Shown here piece after piece: positions 18,409-28,859 of a stretch of DNA of 64,000 nt. The stretch spans positions 124,001 to 188,000 of the forward strand of contig CANGTN010000001.1 of assembly GCA_947456805.1 (NCBI GenBank). The letters run 5' to 3'. A program made the translations under genes and the position numbers. The number at the start of each line of letters is the position of its first letter. Position 1 is the first letter of the stretch. Source of the DNA: Chitinophagaceae bacterium (lineage in GTDB: Bacteria > Bacteroidota > Bacteroidia > Chitinophagales > Chitinophagaceae). The notes beneath the pieces were generated by a model. It worked only from the letters and a program-made list of their open reading frames with translations, had not been told where the DNA came from and did not search any database.

Positions 18409-19254
18409 TTATCCATCTTTTTCATCACTTAATTGTACATGAGTAGCATGAACATGTTTACCAAAAAACTTGCTGGCTTGTACATCAAAAAACTCGGTGG
18501 CATCGGTAGTGAAAAAAGAAGTATTGCTGTTTTCTTGCACGCAAACACTTTCCAATTCAGGATGTCGTTGTAAATAATCTTCCAAACTTTTTGCTACAAT
18601 TGATCCTTGGGTAATAATATTAATGTGCGAAGGAGTATGTTTTTTAATCTTATCCAACAACAACGGATAGTGGGTACAAGCCAATAAAAACGTATCAATT
18701 GTGGGAGATTGCTGTAAAAGCTCCTGTATGTATTTCTCTACAAAATAATCAGCACCATCGGCTTCGTATTCGTTGTTTTCAATTAACGGAACCCACATTG
18801 GACAAGCCTGTTGAAATACTTTTACATCCGGGTAAAATTTTTGAATTTCCAATATATATGAATTAGATTGTACAGTACCATTGGTGGCTAATATGCCAAT
18901 CTGCTTGCTTTTGGTATAATTACCAATTGTTTCTGAGGTTGGTCTAATTACACCCAATACTCGTTTTTGTGCATCTAATTGTGGTAAATCATTCTGTTGA
19001 ATCGTTCTCAAAGCCTTTGCAGATGCTGTATTGCAAGCCAATATGACCAACGGACAACCTTGACGAAAAAGCCATTGAACACTTTGTAGTGTATATTGAT
19101 AAACCGATTCAAAACTTCTTGTTCCGTAAGGTGCACGTGCGTTATCACCCAAATACAGATAACTGTATTGTGGTAATTGTTGTACAATTTCTTTCAAAAT
19201 TGTTAAGCCCCCATAACCACTATCAAATACACCAATTGGTCCTTTTGTTTGCAT
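18409..19254 (-). CDS. murI: glutamate racemase
   Basis: GVFDSGYGGLTILKEI, YLGDNARAPYG, VILACNTASAKALR, LLACTHYPLL; start moved to MQTKGPIGVFDSG. Confidence 0.95.
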   Translation of the reverse strand: MQTKGPIGVFDSGYGGLTILKEIVQQLPQYSYLYLGDNARAPYGTRSFESVYQYTLQSVQWLFRQGCPLVILACNTASAKALRTIQQNDLPQLDAQKRVLGVIRPTSETIGNYTKSKQIGILATNGTVQSNSYILEIQKFYPDVKVFQQACPMWVPLIENNEYEADGADYFVEKYIQELLQQSPTIDTFLLACTHYPLLLDKIKKHTPSHINIITQGSIVAKSLEDYLQRHPELESVCVQENSNTSFFTTDATEFFDVQASKFFGKHVHATHVQLSDEKDG

Positions 19255-19268
19255 TGTATAAAAATAAG

Positions 19269-19296
19269 AAACCATCACACAAATTGGTGATGGTTT
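19269..19296 (-). terminator. terminator of the bamA-ompH-ompH operon, directly upstream of murI
   Basis: AAACCATCAC...GTGATGGTTT inverted repeat; T-rich on the minus-strand distal side. Confidence 0.6.
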
Positions 19297-19328
19297 CTAA
19301 AATATTTAATGGTGTTGATTAAAAATTA

Positions 19329-19910
19329 TCATTTTTTAGCAGGGGCTTTTGCTGGAGCTGCACCACCTAAAGCGTTGATTTGATCTTCAACATCTTTAGG
19401 TACAGGGATTTTTAATTTTTGAATCACTCTCAGCATTAGCTCATCTGATTTATCAGCATAAATAAACACATCTTTCTTAAATACGTGTGTATATTTTTGT
19501 TCTTGTAATACTACTTGTAAAGCAGCATAAATTTTTTCTAAGTATGGTCTTAAAAACTCTTGTTGTTTCGCTTGCAACATTTGTTGTTGGTATTGTTGCC
19601 AGTTTTGAATTTTTGCTAAATGCTGACCAATTTCTTTTTTTACAATTGCTTTTACAGAGCTATTCATATTAGCTGAATCTCTTTTAAAAGTGCTATCTTT
19701 TGTTTGAAACTGATAGATTTCGTACTCATATTCAGGCTTCAAAGAATCGGCCATGTATTTCTGTAAAAGCGTATCTACTTTTTGAATGCCGGGCATTAAA
19801 GACAAAATAGCTTCTTCATCAAATGTTCCGATTTTAACCTGTGCATTGGTTTGTGTTGTTACAAAAAGGCTTAATGCAAAAGCCATACTTACGAATAGAA
19901 GTTTTTTCAT
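19329..19910 (-). CDS. OmpH/Skp family outer membrane chaperone
   Basis: Signal peptide, AQVKIGTFDEEAILSLMPGIQKVD, coiled-coil body. Confidence 0.85.
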   Translation of the reverse strand: MKKLLFVSMAFALSLFVTTQTNAQVKIGTFDEEAILSLMPGIQKVDTLLQKYMADSLKPEYEYEIYQFQTKDSTFKRDSANMNSSVKAIVKKEIGQHLAKIQNWQQYQQQMLQAKQQEFLRPYLEKIYAALQVVLQEQKYTHVFKKDVFIYADKSDELMLRVIQKLKIPVPKDVEDQINALGGAAPAKAPAKK

Positions 19911-19939
19911 TGTTTGGTTTATTTAAAAAATCTAATTAA

Positions 19940-20461
19940 CTAAATTTTTATTCCTAATTCTTTCAAGACATCATCGCTCTTGTCAATTTTAGGGTCGGCA
20001 AATATAACGGTAATTCCTTCACTTTTATCCAATATGAAATCATATCCGCGGCTAGTTGCAATTTTTTGTATTACAGTAAATACTTTGTCTTGTATCGGTT
20101 TTACTAATTTTTGTCTTTCTTTAAACAAATCCCCTTCGTAACCAAAACGTTTTTTTTGCAAATCCCTGAGGTCTTTTTCTTTGTTAAACAATTCATCTTC
20201 TCGTTTCTTTTTCAGTTCATCACTTAACATAAATTGTTCTGCTTCGTAGTTTTTATACATTTTATCCAACTGTAGTTGTTGGTCGTCAATTTCTTTTTGC
20301 CACAATTCTGTAGTTGACTGTAGTTTTTTATCTGCCTCTTTGTACTCAGGCATTTTATTTAAAATATATTTTGTGTCTATTACCGCATATCGTTGCGCAT
20401 TAGCTGAAACCATTATGAATAATAGGCTGCAGAAAAGCAAAGCAAATTTTTTCATATACAA
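19940..20461 (-). CDS. OmpH/Skp family outer membrane chaperone
   Basis: NAQRYAVIDTKYILNKMPEYKEADKKLQ, downstream of bamA. Confidence 0.9.
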   Translation of the reverse strand: MYMKKFALLFCSLLFIMVSANAQRYAVIDTKYILNKMPEYKEADKKLQSTTELWQKEIDDQQLQLDKMYKNYEAEQFMLSDELKKKREDELFNKEKDLRDLQKKRFGYEGDLFKERQKLVKPIQDKVFTVIQKIATSRGYDFILDKSEGITVIFADPKIDKSDDVLKELGIKI

Positions 20462-20490
20462 TACATTTAGTTGTTTTCTATTATAAGTTA

Positions 20491-23271
20491 CTATTCTGGT
20501 TCAAAACCTAACATAAAGGTAAACCTTGCAGCATCTTTAAATTTATTATTGGGTGTAAATCTATCCAATCCTATGCCATAATCAAAACCAAGTAAGCCAA
20601 ACATTGGCAAGAAGAACCGCATGCCTATACCAACCGATCTGCGTAACTGGAATGGGTTGTAATCTTTAAAGTTGAACCATCCGTTTGCTGCTTCAAAAAA
20701 TGTTAAGGCATAAATTGTGCTACTAGGATTTAAACTTAAAGGATAACGCAACTCCAAAACATATTTATTAAACATGGTAAAATATTCTGATGCACCTTGC
20801 TGATCAGGATTAATTTTTGGATTCGATGTTTGATAAACCGGATAACCACGTTGAGCAATAATATCGTAACCCAACAACGCAAACTGGTTACTTAAACCCG
20901 CATCGCCCACTTGAAAGCGCTCAAACGGAGATATTTTTAAATCGCTGTTGAATCTGCCTAAGAAACCAAATTTAGCTGCAACTTTCAACACAAACTGTTT
21001 GTTTTTTTCAGGACCGGCAGGACGACCCAATGGCACATACCATTCTGTATTAAATCGCCATTTGTGATATTCTATCCACTGATAAGGGTTATCTGATGTT
21101 ACGATGTTTTTATCGAATACAGAGTATGGTGGTGTTACCTGTAAGCTCAACAAAAATGATGACCCGGTTCTTGGAAACAATGGTTGGTCTACAGATGAGC
21201 GTTGAAGTGCGACTTTTAAATTTAAGTTGTTGGAAAAACCATTGTTAAAGCCGGGCAAATTCACTTGATCTATAAAATAATTTTTCAATTGATATCTTGA
21301 ATAACTCAAGCCTACACTTAATGAAAAATAATCGTCCGGCCATTTTAATTGCTTAGCTATACTAACCGAAACACCTGTGGTTTTGATATACGAACTATTT
21401 GCTGCATCACTTGTAAATGTTCCTGTAATCGGATCAAATGCATTGGCAAATTTGGTATCAAAAATAGAAAAGGTAAATGCGTTTCGTTTTTTACCCCCCA
21501 ACCATGGCTCGGTAAATGAAAAGTTATAACTACGGAATGCTCGTCCATTACTTTGAATACGCAAACTCAATTTTTGTCCATCTCCCATTGGTAAAGGATC
21601 CCAAGCCGATTTCTTTAAAATATTTTTCAAAGAAAAATTATTGAATGTTACACCAACTGTTCCGGTCAAACCAATGCCGCCGCCCCAGCCTGCGCTTAAC
21701 TCTAATTGATCGCTACTTTTTTCTTCTACAGAATAATCAATATCTACCGTTCCATCATCTTGGTTTGGACGCGGGTTGATCCCAATTTTTTCCTGATTGA
21801 AATAATTCAGTTGTGCAATTTCACGTTGTGAACGAATTAAATCACTGCGTCTGAATTTTTCACCGGGTATTGTTCTTATTTCTCTTCTAATAACATATTC
21901 TTTGGTTTTGTCGTTGCCGGTAATATGAATATTTTTTATCGTTGCTTGGGGACCTTCAATTACGCGAATTTCATAATCGATTGTATCATTATAAACCGCG
22001 GTTTCAATAGGGTCTGTTCTGAAAAATAAATATCCATCATCCATGTACAACCCACTAATATCTCCACCTTCAGCAGAGAGTGTTTTTCCCAGTCCTTTAT
22101 TCAGTACATCTAAATTATAAACATCTCCTTTTTTAACACCCAAAATTGCGGTAAGTATAGAATCGGAATATTTTGTATTTCCTCTCCATTGAATATTTCC
22201 GAAATAATATTTATGACCCTCATTTACCTTAACGCTAATATTCAAATTGCCTGCTGAGTTGGGTTTGATTTTCGAAGAGTCTTTATTGATAGCTGCATCT
22301 CTATAACCTTGGGCGTTGTAAAACTCTAATAACTTATCCAAATCTTCTTCATACTTTTTTTGGTTGAATTTCGCAGAAGAAAATAATTTGATTCTCAAAT
22401 AAGGATCTAAGATTTTTTTTGTTTTGCTGTACGTTAAATAACCGGTTTCTGCAAGATATTCGTTGAATGTATATGTTTTCCCTAGGCCAAAGGCACTTAA
22501 ATCATCGGGCTTGTGAAGTGTTAACCGGCTCATTTCCTTTGTGTCCTTCATTTGTTTTTTCAACTTCAAAGGATCAAGGGTGTTACCGGCAAAATCAATG
22601 TTGTTTACTTTTACTTTTTGTCCTCTGTTAACTTCAAATATCAATATCACAGCATCTCCAAAGGATGTGTCTCTTTTTTCATTGATATTGACTTGTACAT
22701 TTTTATATGCCTTCTCCGCATAATATTTTTCAATCGCTTCTTTAGCGCTACGTTTCATGTTTTCGGTAACAATACGATTGGGAACCAATCCAGACTTGCC
22801 CATTAAATCTTCTTTATCGCTTTTATTTATACCCGTAAATTCATATTTAGATAATCTTGGTCTTTCGGTAACATTTATTTCCAACCAAATATTTTTATCT
22901 TCTAATTTAGTAACATAAATTTGTACATCACTGAAATAATTTTGACCCCAAAGCTTGTTAATTGCTTTTGCAAAATTGTCTCCGCCGGGAATGATGATTT
23001 CATCGCCAATAGATATATTGGCTATTGATATTAATAATGTTTCATCAAAAAAGCGATTACCCGTTACAGTAATTCCCGCAACTTTATATTTTTTAGGTGT
23101 TTTTTGGCTGAATAGGTTTACTAAATCTACGTCTACTGAAGTAATAGTGGTGTCTGCACTTTTTTCTTGTGCATAAGAAAATAAAGAGACAAAAGCCATT
23201 ACTATTGTAAATACTAAAACCTTGTACATTCTAGGCATCCGCATATTTTTTATTTGGAACTGATTTTGCAT
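20491..23271 (-). CDS. bamA: outer membrane protein assembly factor BamA
   Basis: POTRA repeats, SAGWGGGIGLTGTVGVTFNNFSLKN, GIGMRFFLPMFGLLGFDYGIG barrel end; operon with ompH genes. Confidence 0.95.
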   Translation of the reverse strand: MQNQFQIKNMRMPRMYKVLVFTIVMAFVSLFSYAQEKSADTTITSVDVDLVNLFSQKTPKKYKVAGITVTGNRFFDETLLISIANISIGDEIIIPGGDNFAKAINKLWGQNYFSDVQIYVTKLEDKNIWLEINVTERPRLSKYEFTGINKSDKEDLMGKSGLVPNRIVTENMKRSAKEAIEKYYAEKAYKNVQVNINEKRDTSFGDAVILIFEVNRGQKVKVNNIDFAGNTLDPLKLKKQMKDTKEMSRLTLHKPDDLSAFGLGKTYTFNEYLAETGYLTYSKTKKILDPYLRIKLFSSAKFNQKKYEEDLDKLLEFYNAQGYRDAAINKDSSKIKPNSAGNLNISVKVNEGHKYYFGNIQWRGNTKYSDSILTAILGVKKGDVYNLDVLNKGLGKTLSAEGGDISGLYMDDGYLFFRTDPIETAVYNDTIDYEIRVIEGPQATIKNIHITGNDKTKEYVIRREIRTIPGEKFRRSDLIRSQREIAQLNYFNQEKIGINPRPNQDDGTVDIDYSVEEKSSDQLELSAGWGGGIGLTGTVGVTFNNFSLKNILKKSAWDPLPMGDGQKLSLRIQSNGRAFRSYNFSFTEPWLGGKKRNAFTFSIFDTKFANAFDPITGTFTSDAANSSYIKTTGVSVSIAKQLKWPDDYFSLSVGLSYSRYQLKNYFIDQVNLPGFNNGFSNNLNLKVALQRSSVDQPLFPRTGSSFLLSLQVTPPYSVFDKNIVTSDNPYQWIEYHKWRFNTEWYVPLGRPAGPEKNKQFVLKVAAKFGFLGRFNSDLKISPFERFQVGDAGLSNQFALLGYDIIAQRGYPVYQTSNPKINPDQQGASEYFTMFNKYVLELRYPLSLNPSSTIYALTFFEAANGWFNFKDYNPFQLRRSVGIGMRFFLPMFGLLGFDYGIGLDRFTPNNKFKDAARFTFMLGFEPE

Positions 23272-23366
23272 TATAGCTTTTCAGCAGTTTTATTGGTTAA
23301 AGAAGGGCAAATTAAAGGCATTTATGAAAACTCTTTGTTAAATAAAGTTATCAGTTCGAGTTTTAG

Positions 23367-24140
23367 CTACGAAGACTGTTCTTCTGATGATTGAATTTGT
23401 CTGCCGGTTTTGCCAAATCTCCTTTCTCTTCCCTGAAAATCCAGAATTGCTTCGTATAAATTTTCTTTCCTGAAATCGGGCCACCTTGTATTGGTAAAAT
23501 ATAATTCAGCATAAGCCAATTGATACAATAAAAAATTACTGATTCTATATTCACCACTTGTTCTAATCATTAATTCAGGATCGGGGAAATTACTCGTAGT
23601 TAAATATTGCGGCAATGTATTTTGATTAATGTCTACAGCCCTAATTTTACCTGCTTCAACATCAAAAGCAATGTTTTTTACTGCGTTTTCCAATTCCCAG
23701 CGACTACTGTAACTTAATGCCATAATTAAATTAAGACCTGTATTTTGGCTCGTCATTTCCAATGCTTCCTGCAATTCTTCTTTTGCAAATTCAGGTAACA
23801 TTTGCATATCACCAATCACATGCAGCTTAATATTATTATCGTTCAAAACTGATATTTCCTTTCTGATTGTATCTACCAACAACGACATTAATCCATCTAC
23901 TTCTTGCTGAGGCCTATCCCAGTTTTCGGTGCTAAATGCATAAAGTGTAAGATATTCTATCCTCAATTCGGCACTTCCTTCAATAATATTTCTTACGCTT
24001 GCTACGCCATGAAAATGACCAAACAAGCGGTCTTCACCCTTCTCTTCTGCCCATCGTCCATTGCCGTCCATAATAATGGCTATATGACGTGGTAGCTTTT
24101 GTTTGTCAATCTTGTCAATCAAATCCTGCATGGTACACAT
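23367..24140 (-). CDS. uppS: isoprenyl transferase (undecaprenyl diphosphate synthase)
   Basis: HIAIIMDGNGRWAEEKG, TLYAFSTENW, PELMIRTSGEYRISNFLLYQLAYAELYF. Confidence 0.95.
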   Translation of the reverse strand: MCTMQDLIDKIDKQKLPRHIAIIMDGNGRWAEEKGEDRLFGHFHGVASVRNIIEGSAELRIEYLTLYAFSTENWDRPQQEVDGLMSLLVDTIRKEISVLNDNNIKLHVIGDMQMLPEFAKEELQEALEMTSQNTGLNLIMALSYSSRWELENAVKNIAFDVEAGKIRAVDINQNTLPQYLTTSNFPDPELMIRTSGEYRISNFLLYQLAYAELYFTNTRWPDFRKENLYEAILDFQGRERRFGKTGRQIQSSEEQSS

Positions 24141-24292
24141 TCTTTTGATGGTTGCAAAAGTAACAAAATGAGTGGGTTATTGGTATAATAAATAGAATTA
24201 AGGAAGTTGTAAATTCTGGATATACCAATTTCTAATCATAAAAACACCCCCTCAAGCAAAGAAAAAATTGATTTTAACTACAAAAATTAATG

Positions 24293-25321
24293 TTACTTTT
24301 TGCCAACTAGAATCATAAATGGGCTCAATATTTTTCCCTGCATCCTGAATAAGCGCAGCAACAAATTAAGTGACTTAGCAAACAAACATTTGAATCCCGA
24401 TTCAAACTCGTTGAAATAACCGTAAGAAATCTTGAGTTGAAAATCAAATTTATGATACAATTCTTTGTACTCTTTCTGTGTTAATAATCGCTCTGTCCAG
24501 CTTCCCGTAATCGGATCACAAGTATTGGTAGGATGCTGAATGGATATTGGTAATTTTTTGTGCTGAATAAAGTCATCGACAGCAATATAAATATCATTTT
24601 CTTGCAAACCCCTTGTTGCTCTTGCAAGCGATTCAACAGTTTCATTATCTAATTGTTGGTATTTCTGTTGGATGAGTTTTTTTCTGATCATTAAAAAAGA
24701 CAATCCAGCAAAATCATTTTGATAATTGCAATGTAGTGCATTGCTTTCAAAAAGCTCATCCTTGCGTTGCAATGATTGCAACTGTTTTGATTTGATTGGG
24801 TTTTCGGCAACCGATGCAGTTGTAAAAACCGTTGTCATGTTATTGTTTAATCGACTGATGATTGCAAAAAAATGATCGAGATTATAAATATGCTCAATGA
24901 CATCTGTGCCTATTACAATATCTAATACTTTATTTTGAAAAGCTTGCGGCAAAATATTTTCGTTGCCAATTATCCACTGATCTAAGGGCAAATCCAATTG
25001 TTTACTCAATTGCTGTGCCGATAATAAAAAAGGTACATTCATATCACTTGCAGCCACAAAACCTACACCCGAAAACTTTGCAAACAAAGCCAACAAACCA
25101 TTGCCACAACCAAAATCCAACAATGAAACCTCATCAATTGATTTTTGAATATCGGCAAATGCTGCGTCTAAAACAGTTGCATAAATATGTAAATAATAGG
25201 TTTTATGTTTTAGCAGAACATTCAAATATTGTTTTGCATAAGCATCCGCTGTAATGCTTGATGCATCTATATTTAACAAGATTTTACTAAATGCGGGAAT
25301 ATTTTCTTTAAACGATTGCAT
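24293..25321 (-). CDS. class I SAM-dependent methyltransferase
   Basis: LLDFGCGNGLLALFA motif I and DIVIGTDVIEHI. Confidence 0.85.
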   Translation of the reverse strand: MQSFKENIPAFSKILLNIDASSITADAYAKQYLNVLLKHKTYYLHIYATVLDAAFADIQKSIDEVSLLDFGCGNGLLALFAKFSGVGFVAASDMNVPFLLSAQQLSKQLDLPLDQWIIGNENILPQAFQNKVLDIVIGTDVIEHIYNLDHFFAIISRLNNNMTTVFTTASVAENPIKSKQLQSLQRKDELFESNALHCNYQNDFAGLSFLMIRKKLIQQKYQQLDNETVESLARATRGLQENDIYIAVDDFIQHKKLPISIQHPTNTCDPITGSWTERLLTQKEYKELYHKFDFQLKISYGYFNEFESGFKCLFAKSLNLLLRLFRMQGKILSPFMILVGKK

Positions 25322-26038
25322 TTAAACTTTTTCAAACAGCCACCATTTTTTTCTGGCAACTATCGTTTTATAATTTTTATTTACGTAAATATTGATGTGT
25401 TCTATTGCTTCGTCAATATCATCTGTTAACAATAATAGTTTCAAATCTTCGGGAGAAATCGTTTTTTCCCGCTCCATAATGTGAATATAATCCATCAATG
25501 GCTGATAATATTTTTTCCCGTACAACACAACCGGAAAATCATGAATTGTTTTCGTTTGTATCAACGTCAACGTTTCAAATAATTCATCCATTGTACCAAA
25601 TCCTCCCGGCATAATGATAAATGCATAAGAGTATTTTACAAGCAATACTTTTCTGGTAAAAAAATGATTGAACGTAATTGTTTTTTGAACATAAGGATTG
25701 GGTTTCTGTTCAAAAGGCAATTTTATATTACACCCAATTGATTTCCCGCCTTGCTCAAATGCACCTCTGTTTGCGGCTTCCATTGTTCCCGGACCACCGC
25801 CTGTCATTGTAGTAAATCCCAATTTAGCAATGCGATTTCCAAATGCTCTTGCAGCAATATAATATTCATGTTCTTCTGTAAATCTTGCACTTCCAAAAAC
25901 AGTAATACAGGGTCCAACAAAGTGAAGTTTTCTAAAGCCTTTGATGAATTGAAAAAATACACTCAATGCAAATTTTAACTCATGAAACCTGGACTTTGGT
26001 CCTTGTTCAAACGAAATACTTTTAGACTGTTTAGACAT
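25322..26038 (-). CDS. LOG family protein (TIGR00730 Rossmann fold)
   Basis: MTGGGPGTMEAANRGA and MPGGFGTMDELFETLT motifs. Confidence 0.93.
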   Translation of the reverse strand: MSKQSKSISFEQGPKSRFHELKFALSVFFQFIKGFRKLHFVGPCITVFGSARFTEEHEYYIAARAFGNRIAKLGFTTMTGGGPGTMEAANRGAFEQGGKSIGCNIKLPFEQKPNPYVQKTITFNHFFTRKVLLVKYSYAFIIMPGGFGTMDELFETLTLIQTKTIHDFPVVLYGKKYYQPLMDYIHIMEREKTISPEDLKLLLLTDDIDEAIEHINIYVNKNYKTIVARKKWWLFEKV

Positions 26039-26064
26039 AGTTCTGTTGTTGCATTAAAAGAAAA

Positions 26065-26889
26065 ATGAAACTATTTTCATATTACAAACCTAACTATATT
26101 GCAGATGAAAAAATACAGATGAAAATTATTTCTTACAACACCAACGGCATCAGAGCAGCACTTAAAAAAGGATTTTTAGATTGGGTGAAATCAAGTGATG
26201 CAGATATTATTTGTTTACAGGAAACCAAAGCCAACAAAGAAGATGTTCCTTATCAAGATATTGAAGCTCTTGGCTATGAAACGTATTGGTTTTCTGCCCA
26301 AAAAAAGGGATACAGCGGCGTTGCCATTTTTACAAAAATAAAACCCGATTTTGTAGAATACGGACATAAGGTTGATCAAAGCGATTTTGAAGGAAGGGCC
26401 ATTCGTCTTGACTTTAAGGACATTACTTTAATCAACGCCTATTTTCCAAGTGGTACAAGTGGCGATGAGCGTCAGGCATATAAATACCAATGGTTGGATG
26501 AGATGTTTGATTATTTAAAAGATTTAAAAAAACAAAGACCGAATATTATTTTACTTGGCGATTACAACATTGCGCATACCCCTATTGATATTCATGACCC
26601 AAAGGGGAATAAAAACTCTTCCGGATTTTTACCAGAAGAAAGAGCTTGGATGGATAAGTTTTTAAGCAGCGGATGGATTGATACATTTAGATACAAACAC
26701 CCTAATATTACCGGTGCGTATAGCTGGTGGAGTCAGCGCTTTCCTTCGGTTCGTTTACAAAACAAAGGTTGGCGTATAGATTATATATGCGTCACAAAAA
26801 CATTGGAACATACAATCGCAGATGCAGGAATACTGCCCGATGTAAAACACAGCGATCATTGCCCCATTTTTTTAACCATTAACAACTAA
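26065..26889 (+). CDS. xth: exodeoxyribonuclease III
   Basis: ISYNTNGIRAALKKGFLDW, CLQETKA, GDYNIAHTPIDIHDPKGN, HSDHCPI; start likely the internal Met at MKIISYN. Confidence 0.95.
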   Translation: MKLFSYYKPNYIADEKIQMKIISYNTNGIRAALKKGFLDWVKSSDADIICLQETKANKEDVPYQDIEALGYETYWFSAQKKGYSGVAIFTKIKPDFVEYGHKVDQSDFEGRAIRLDFKDITLINAYFPSGTSGDERQAYKYQWLDEMFDYLKDLKKQRPNIILLGDYNIAHTPIDIHDPKGNKNSSGFLPEERAWMDKFLSSGWIDTFRYKHPNITGAYSWWSQRFPSVRLQNKGWRIDYICVTKTLEHTIADAGILPDVKHSDHCPIFLTINN

Positions 26890-26895
26890 AACTCG

Positions 26896-27201
26896 ATGGT
26901 GATTTATAATGTTACCATTCAATTGCTACATTCAATACATGAACCATGGGTAAAATGGATGCAGGAAAAGCACATGCCCGAAATTATGAATACCGGTTGC
27001 TTTGAAAAATGTCAGCTGGTAAGATTGTTGGAGGTAGATGAAACAGAAGGCGTTACTTATGCAGCACAGTATTATGCAACAGATTATGAACAGTATAATA
27101 ACTACATCCAAAACTTTGCAACGGCACTCCGCAAGGATTCTTTTGAATTGTGGGGCAAACAATTCATAGCATTTCGCAGCTTAATGCAGGTTGTGAATTG
27201 A
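26896..27201 (+). CDS. DUF4286 family protein
   Basis: MVIYNVTIQLLHSIHEPWVKWMQEKHMPEIMNTG matches the Bacteroidetes DUF4286 pattern. Confidence 0.8.
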   Translation: MVIYNVTIQLLHSIHEPWVKWMQEKHMPEIMNTGCFEKCQLVRLLEVDETEGVTYAAQYYATDYEQYNNYIQNFATALRKDSFELWGKQFIAFRSLMQVVN

Positions 27202-27436
27202 GTGTGGATAGATTTTTTATTATTGTTTTAGTAAATGATGATAACCCCTATATTCATCTGGAATGCTCATCAGCACTGATTTTTAACATATACAAGGCTG
27301 AAAATCAATGCTACAAAGGGTTTCGGCGAATTCCGGTTTCTATTTGCTCTTTTTTAAACAAAGAACATTTTGAGCAAACCCTTTGCCTATAAGAGTTTCA
27401 TGATTACTTTACAAATTAAATATTGAAGAAAATTAT

Positions 27437-27466
27437 TTTGATGATTGATAAAACGAGATAAATTTG
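27437..27466 (+). promoter_or_regulatory. HU gene promoter TTTG-N18-TAAATTTG
   Basis: TTTG 27437-27440, 18-bp spacer, TAAATTTG 27459-27466. Confidence 0.6.
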
Positions 27467-27496
27467 TTTTGCATTTAAAAATTAAAAAATAAAACT

Positions 27497-27766
27497 ATGA
27501 ACAAAGCTGAATTAATTGCACAGTTAGCAGAAGATGCAGGAATCACAAAAACACAAGCGAATGCAACTTTAGATTCGTTTATTGCTACTGTAACTAAAAC
27601 TTTGAAAAAAGGTGATAAAGTTACTTTGGTAGGTTTTGGAACTTTCTCAGTTACCAAACGTGCTGCACGTACTGGTCGCAATCCTCAAACTGGAGCAACT
27701 ATTAAAATTAAAGCTAAAAAAGTAGCTCGTTTTAAAGCCGGAAAAGAATTAAGCGCTAAAATCTAA
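27497..27766 (+). CDS. HU family DNA-binding protein
   Basis: [28 protein letters not shown]... [22 protein letters not shown]. Confidence 0.97.
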   Translation: MNKAELIAQLAEDAGITKTQANATLDSFIATVTKTLKKGDKVTLVGFGTFSVTKRAARTGRNPQTGATIKIKAKKVARFKAGKELSAKI

Positions 27767-27787
27767 GTACAATCTTCAGATTTTATT

Positions 27788-27819
27788 AAAAAATCCTGCC
27801 TTATTGGGCGGGATTTTTT
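27788..27819 (+). terminator. rho-independent terminator after HU
   Basis: AAAAATCCtGCC-ttatt-GGGcGGATTTTTT. Confidence 0.8.
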
Positions 27820-27826
27820 ATTTTTG
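27819..27826 (+). promoter_or_regulatory. -7 promoter-like TATTTTTG for the THX gene, fused to the HU terminator T-tract
   Basis: Exact TAnnTTTG beginning in the last bases of the HU terminator. Confidence 0.4.
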
Positions 27827-27858
27827 CAGTTCACATCATTTAAACAAAAAATATTATC

Positions 27859-27978
27859 ATGGGTAGAGGTGACAAGAAAACAGCAAAAGGTAAACGCTTT
27901 AAGGGTTCTTTTGGTAAAAGCAGACCACACAAAATTGCTATTGATAAAAAACCTGCGACTGCTGCAAAAGCTTCTTAA
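27859..27978 (+). CDS. 30S ribosomal protein THX, 39 aa
   Basis: Read from sequence (missed by ORF track): MGRGDKKTAKGKRFKGSFGKSRPHKIAIDKKPATAAKAS, typical Bacteroidetes THX. Confidence 0.92.
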   Translation: MGRGDKKTAKGKRFKGSFGKSRPHKIAIDKKPATAAKAS

Positions 27979-28005
27979 TAATTTAGAAGTAAGTACCAAC
28001 TTTTT

Positions 28006-28036
28006 AAATCCTGCTTTTTTAAAAAGCGGGATTTTT
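28006..28036 (+). terminator. rho-independent terminator after THX
   Basis: AAATCCtGCTTTTT/AAAAAGCgGGATTTTTT. Confidence 0.75.
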
Positions 28037-28072
28037 TATTGGGATAATTTAATGTAATAAAAAGCATCACAA

Positions 28073-28846
28073 TCAGACTTTTTTCAAATTGTCTGTTCTG
28101 CTTTTTACTTCATCAAATTTAATATCATAATCTTCCCGAATGGTTTTAAACCACCTGTCCCACCACAAAAAATACAATCCATAATTACCCTTAAAGTATT
28201 GGTGGTGCTGGTTATGGTTTACACTTGTGTTAATCCATTTACCAATTTTTGAAGTACTAAATCCCTTTGGATACAATTCCCAGCCCAAATGCCCGTAAAC
28301 ATTATACACCATCATGATAAAGAAAAAGAAGAATAAATGCAAATTGCAAATTGGCATAATAAAAAGAAACAGAACAACTACACCAACTTCTATAACAGCT
28401 TCAAAAGGATGAAAAGCAAAAGCAGCCCACGGCGACGGGTTGGTGCTTTTATGGTGTATCAAATGAAACCACTTAAACAATTTTGGGTGGTGCATTAAAC
28501 GATGGGTAAAATAGAAATATGCATCATGTACAAGAAGCATTACAGGAAATGCAAACCAAAACCAAAGCATTCCATACTTGTCTATTTCATCATAAAACAA
28601 AGTATACTGACGGGCGGATGATTTCAGTAAAAAATAAGGAACCGATGAAAAAATTAAAATACTCAGTATGGAATAAAAAATTTCACGCTGATAATCTTTG
28701 TTTGCAGGCAATCGCAATTGAATTTTTTTAAAGGCAATTTTGCGTCTGCGAATGATGTACCAAATTAAGTATGCAATTCCTGCAATAATAAAATAACGCA
28801 ACCCTATCAACAACAATAGCTGATTCCATGATTTAATCTGAGGCAT
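28073..28846 (-). CDS. sterol desaturase / fatty acid hydroxylase family protein
   Basis: HDAYFYFTHRLMHHPKLFKWFHLIHHKS and NHNQHHQYFKGNYG His boxes. Confidence 0.93.
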   Translation of the reverse strand: MPQIKSWNQLLLLIGLRYFIIAGIAYLIWYIIRRRKIAFKKIQLRLPANKDYQREIFYSILSILIFSSVPYFLLKSSARQYTLFYDEIDKYGMLWFWFAFPVMLLVHDAYFYFTHRLMHHPKLFKWFHLIHHKSTNPSPWAAFAFHPFEAVIEVGVVVLFLFIMPICNLHLFFFFFIMMVYNVYGHLGWELYPKGFSTSKIGKWINTSVNHNQHHQYFKGNYGLYFLWWDRWFKTIREDYDIKFDEVKSRTDNLKKV

Positions 28847-28859
28847 ATCTAATCTTATT

